Shown piece after piece: positions 42,170 to 45,393 of a stretch of 45,393 nucleotides of DNA. Within the stretch, counting starts at the first letter, position 1. Each line of letters opens with the position of its first letter. The DNA lies in contig CAILZI010000091.1 in NCBI GenBank assembly GCA_903838675.1, positions 1 through 45,393 on the forward strand, written 5' to 3'. The notes below the pieces were generated by a model. The model did no database searches. It was not told the DNA's origin and worked only from the letters and a program-made list of their open reading frames with translations. A program made the position numbers and the translations under genes. This stretch comes from an uncultured Verrucomicrobiota bacterium (GTDB taxonomy: Bacteria; Verrucomicrobiota; Verrucomicrobiia; Verrucomicrobiales; Verrucomicrobiaceae).

Positions 42170-43516
42170 CTACTTCTGCATCCACGCCTTCCAGCACGTC
42201 ACGAATCCCTTGGCAAAATCCTGTGGCCGGGCATCCACCCAGGCACTGATGTCTTCGGGCTTAAACCAATCACCCGTAGCCACTTCCTCGGGCAGACAGC
42301 GCACAGGACCATCATGGTGGGCGATGCGTAGCTCGACAAATTCGTGATCCGTATTGTCCCCAGCAGGAATCTCAGCAGCCAATTCCGTGGCTTCCACGTG
42401 AATGCCCACTTCCTCTCCCAGTTCCCGCACAGCGGCGCTGGCATAGCCTTCCCCAGCATCGAGATGACCGGCGGCGCTGCTGTCCCATTTCAACGGCGAC
42501 ACATCCTTGAGATGCGAACGCTGCTGCAGGTAAATATGCCCGCGCTTGTTGATGACAAAAATATGAACCGCTCGGTGCAGCAGCTTGCGCTTGTGCACCT
42601 CGCCGCGTGTGAGCTGTTCGATGACCTCGTTACGCTCATTCACTACATCAAACATCTCGCTGGCCTTCTGCCCGGCATCAGCCTCGTGGCGCTGCTCGTA
42701 ATGCCGCGCGATCTGAATCCATTGCGACAGCGACAGCGCCTCTGCGCGCACCATCGATGTGACACCGAGCGCTTCGATCAGCGACTCCCAGCCGCCGGGG
42801 GCTTCGGGCAGGAGGTTCTTCAATTGCTTGCGACGCTGTGAGAAACCCATGCGCACCAGGCGGTCAAACAGCACATGATCAAAGACCGGCAGCGTGGCGG
42901 GATCTCGCGGTGTGAGGCGGATGATGGCAGAGTCCACCCGGGGCTTCGGCACGAACACCTCCGGCGGCACCACCCGCAACATCTCCACATTCCAGTCCTT
43001 CTGCACCAGCAGGCTCAGCGCGCCGTAGGCATCGTCTCTGCAGGTGGCGGCCAGGCGGTCGCACACTTCCTTTTGCAGCATGAACACCGCACAGCCCACC
43101 GGTGACGGTGGCGTGAGCCAGTGCTTCAAAATCTCGCTGCCGACGGAATACGGCAGATTTCCCACAATGCGCAGCGGGCCGTGCTTGAACCACGCGCGCA
43201 GGTTGATCCGCGTGGCGTCGTTGTGGATGACTTCCACATCGCTGCGGCCTTCAAACTGGCTTTGCAGCTCAGGCGCGAGCTGGGAATCTTTTTCAATCAA
43301 AATAAGTTTCTTCGGCCTGCCGACGAGATGCTTCGTCAAAGCCCCCATGCCAGGTCCGATTTCCACCACAATCTCGGCTCCGTCCGGCTGCACCTGATCG
43401 CCGATCCAGCGGGCGATCTCCTCGTCCTGCAGGAAGTTCTGCCCCATGCTCTTGCGTGGGGTGAAGTGCGGGCGTGGGGGCGGGACTTCGGAGCGGCGTT
43501 GGTCGCGGTATCTCAT
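42170..43516 (-). CDS. rsmA: 16S rRNA dimethyladenosine transferase fused to a Nudix hydrolase
   Basis: A 448-residue two-domain protein. Residues about 20-275 are RsmA/KsgA, which dimethylates two adenines near the 3' end of 16S r[20 protein letters not shown], the SAM motif [12 protein letters not shown], and the catalytic [10 protein letters not shown] (Asn120). Residues about 285-448 are a Nudix hydrolase of the YfcD/IDI-like type with a complete box [20 protein letters not shown] (350-369) continuing VGI. A GTG at 43531 is an alternative start. The Nudix half may clean up a modified nucleotide or diphosphate. It is divergent from panD. Confidence 0.93.
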   Translation of the reverse strand: MRYRDQRRSEVPPPRPHFTPRKSMGQNFLQDEEIARWIGDQVQPDGAEIVVEIGPGMGALTKHLVGRPKKLILIEKDSQLAPELQSQFEGRSDVEVIHNDATRINLRAWFKHGPLRIVGNLPYSVGSEILKHWLTPPSPVGCAVFMLQKEVCDRLAATCRDDAYGALSLLVQKDWNVEMLRVVPPEVFVPKPRVDSAIIRLTPRDPATLPVFDHVLFDRLVRMGFSQRRKQLKNLLPEAPGGWESLIEALGVTSMVRAEALSLSQWIQIARHYEQRHEADAGQKASEMFDVVNERNEVIEQLTRGEVHKRKLLHRAVHIFVINKRGHIYLQQRSHLKDVSPLKWDSSAAGHLDAGEGYASAAVRELGEEVGIHVEATELAAEIPAGDNTDHEFVELRIAHHDGPVRCLPEEVATGDWFKPEDISAWVDARPQDFAKGFVTCWKAWMQK

Positions 43517-43608
43517 TGCCGCATCATCCACCGTTCTGCGCTTCCATCAAACCAATCCATTCGGGCAGCCAATACTTGACCCCCGGCACGAATGACGCAC
43601 TCTGGGAG

Positions 43609-43959
43609 GTGCTTAGAACCTGCCTCAAATCCAAACTCCACCGTGCCGCCATCACCGATGCCAACATCGCCTATGAAGGCAGCATCACCATTCCGACCGA
43701 TCTCATGGAAAGAGCCGACCTCTGGGTGGGCGAAAAAGTGCTGGTGACCTCCATCACCAACGGCGCACGCTTGGAAACCTACGTCATCCCCGGCCCGAGC
43801 GGCTCTGGACAGATCGTTGTCAACGGCGCTGCCGCCCATCTTATCAACACCGGCCACCGCGTCACCATCATGGCCTGGGGCGAAAGCGAGTATCCCATCA
43901 TCCCCAAGCGTCTGCTGCTCAATGAGCGCAACGAGGTGGTGAACGACACCGTGCTTTAA
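43609..43959 (+). CDS. panD: Aspartate 1-decarboxylase
   Basis: A 116-residue pyruvoyl enzyme making beta-alanine for pantothenate and CoA. The self-processing site is Gly24-Ser25 in YEGSIT, exactly the usual position if GTG 43609 is the start. Other conserved parts are [21 protein letters not shown] and NGAAAHLI. The GTG directly follows GGGAG, so the ribosome site is unusually close. It is divergent from rsmA and followed after 89 nt by a PVC protein gene. Confidence 0.95.
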   Translation: MLRTCLKSKLHRAAITDANIAYEGSITIPTDLMERADLWVGEKVLVTSITNGARLETYVIPGPSGSGQIVVNGAAAHLINTGHRVTIMAWGESEYPIIPKRLLLNERNEVVNDTVL

Positions 43960-44048
43960 GGCGGCTGTTTCAAGGTATCAGCACAAGAATACCACGTTGA
44001 GCGACTTTCGGCTGTTCATGCTGCCGCAGGACTCCGTATGATCTTGTC

Positions 44049-45393
44049 ATGACTTCGACTGCCGCCTGCTCACTCCTCTTGCTGCTCGCCTTAAACGCCT
44101 CGCTCTTCGCGCAGCAGGCAGATGGCATCAAGACCAAGACGACCTATGCCAAGGCCTACGGCGAGACGAAAAATCCGGTGGCAGTGGATCCGGCCAAAGA
44201 TCTGCCGCGCTACCCCGTCGTGGAGCCAAAGGACGCCATCGCCACCTGGCAGGTGAAAAAGGGCTTCAAGCTCCAGCTGGCCGCGCACGAGCCCCAAGTG
44301 CGCAGCCCTATCGCCGTCTGCTTTGACGAGAACGGCCGCATGTTTGTCTGCGAGATGATCGACTACAGCGAGATGCGCGATGTCACGCCGCACCTCGGCC
44401 GCATCTCCAGGCTGCAAGACAAGGACGGTGATGGCTACTACGAAACGAGTCAGGTCTTTGCCGATGACCTCCCCTGGCCTACGGGCCTCGTCTGGGCCAA
44501 TGGCGGCCTGTATGTCGGTGCCACGCCCGACATCTGGCGCTTCGAAGACAAGGACGGCGATGGCAAGGCCGAAGTGCGCGAGAAGGTCTTCACCGGCTTT
44601 GGCACTGGGTTGAAAATCCTCAATGTGCAGGGCCTCATGAACAGCTTCATGTGGGGGCAGGACAATCGCATTCATGTGCTGGCCGGGGGTGGCAATCGGG
44701 GCGTGATCACCTGCCTGAAGCGGGCGGATGACAAGGGCGTGGAACTCGGCGGCAAGGACTTCTGGTTTGATCCGCTCACGCTGAAATTCGGACTCGAAGG
44801 CGGCGGCGCGCAGTATGGCATGAGCTTTGACAACTACGGGCGCAAGTTCGCCTGCTCGAACTCCGACCACCTGCAGTACTGGGTCTATGATGACAAATAC
44901 GCCAACCGCAATCCCTACTACCCTATGCCGCCCGCGCGCCAGAGCATCGCGGCGGATGGCGGAGCATCGGAGGTGTTTCGCATCAGCCCGGATGAGCCCT
45001 GGCGCATCATCCGCACGCGCTGGCGCATCGCGGGTGTGGTGAAGGGCGCAGTGGAAGGCGGCGGGCGCGTGAGCGGCTACTTCACCGGCGCGACCGGCAC
45101 GACCATCTATCGCGGCGATGCCTACGGCCCCGACTTCGTAAACAACAGCTTCACCGGCGATGCGGGCGGGCAGCTTGTGCATCGCAAGATTATCAAGCCC
45201 AGCGCAGACGGCATCAGCCTTATCGGCGAACGCCCCGCCGACGAGCACGGTTTTGAATTTGCCGCCAGCAAAGACACCTGGGTGCGCGTAGTGAACTTCG
45301 CCAACGCCCCCGACGGCTGCCTGCACATCTGCGACATGTACCGCGAAGTGATTGAGCATCCCTGGAGCATCCCCGACGAGATCAAAAAGTACA
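44049..45393 (+). CDS. PVC-type membrane-bound dehydrogenase propeller protein, 3' truncated
   Basis: The first 448 codons of an open frame that runs off the window. A signal peptide (about 1-22, ending SLFAQ) is followed by the PVC dehydrogenase-like propeller, with PIAVCFDENGRMFVCEMIDY, SRLQDKDGDGYYETSQVFAD, DIWRFEDKDGDGKAEVREKV and GGGAQYGMSFDNYGRKFACS. DxDxDG calcium-type turns are frequent. By family it probably continues with HEAT repeats and a haem-binding domain like the protein at 31771, but this part is not seen. Confidence 0.88.
   Translation, partial: MTSTAACSLLLLLALNASLFAQQADGIKTKTTYAKAYGETKNPVAVDPAKDLPRYPVVEPKDAIATWQVKKGFKLQLAAHEPQVRSPIAVCFDENGRMFVCEMIDYSEMRDVTPHLGRISRLQDKDGDGYYETSQVFADDLPWPTGLVWANGGLYVGATPDIWRFEDKDGDGKAEVREKVFTGFGTGLKILNVQGLMNSFMWGQDNRIHVLAGGGNRGVITCLKRADDKGVELGGKDFWFDPLTLKFGLEGGGAQYGMSFDNYGRKFACSNSDHLQYWVYDDKYANRNPYYPMPPARQSIAADGGASEVFRISPDEPWRIIRTRWRIAGVVKGAVEGGGRVSGYFTGATGTTIYRGDAYGPDFVNNSFTGDAGGQLVHRKIIKPSADGISLIGERPADEHGFEFAASKDTWVRVVNFANAPDGCLHICDMYREVIEHPWSIPDEIKKY

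Overview
The window is GC-rich, densely coded bacterial DNA. It most likely comes from a member of the Verrucomicrobiota, perhaps near Prosthecobacter or Verrucomicrobium. The evidence is two PVC-type beta-propeller proteins (one with a C-terminal haem-binding domain), a TGTTC-N4-GAACA operator of the kind I recall for verrucomicrobial LexA, an RsmA-Nudix fusion, a eukaryotic-type HisA, and many small lipoproteins and membrane proteins. This placement rests on gene content alone. I saw no rRNA, tRNA, CRISPR array or insertion sequence.

Layout. 1-8.4 kb is an envelope and general-stress island. It holds an AI-2E family permease fragment, a YihY-family protein, a PRC-barrel protein, a lipoprotein esterase, an OmpA-like protein, small membrane and lipoproteins, CsbD, an entericidin-like peptide, a transglutaminase broken by an 11-bp duplication, and a triple-BON protein heading a run of tiny membrane proteins. 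Five transcription units here share one palindromic upstream element, GGGTTWYACCCCATSG, placed about 20-21 nt before a -10-like hexamer. In three of them the predicted transcript begins at or next to the start codon. 8.4-12.2 kb carries a glycosyltransferase/GH130 phosphorylase pair.

12.3-17.8 kb is a DNA-damage cassette. It contains an SRAP (HMCES/YedK) protein ending in a clamp-binding-like QLKLF, a LexA-type operator inside a promoter, a UmuD/LexA-like autoprotease, and a 1414-residue protein joining a catalytically complete Y-family polymerase to a catalytically complete C-family (DnaE-like) polymerase.

18.0-28.3 kb is a probable operon: a double FecR-domain protein, a TpsA exoprotein with an exact 48-residue C-terminal repeat, its TpsB transporter, and a CHASE2 adenylate cyclase. 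28.5-31.7 kb holds a CASTOR/POLLUX-like ion channel, a decayed cyclase tail and a lipoprotein.

31.8-45.4 kb is mostly metabolism and housekeeping: a PVC haem/propeller protein, a sialidase/GH32-like propeller protein, a LON-domain protein, a fumarylacetoacetate hydrolase family protein, HisA, LeuA behind a leucine-rich leader peptide and attenuator, a nucleotidyltransferase, a HAD phosphatase, RsmA-Nudix, PanD, and a second PVC propeller protein cut by the window end. Short GC-rich palindromic repeats lie between genes here, and one supplies the stop codon of hisA.
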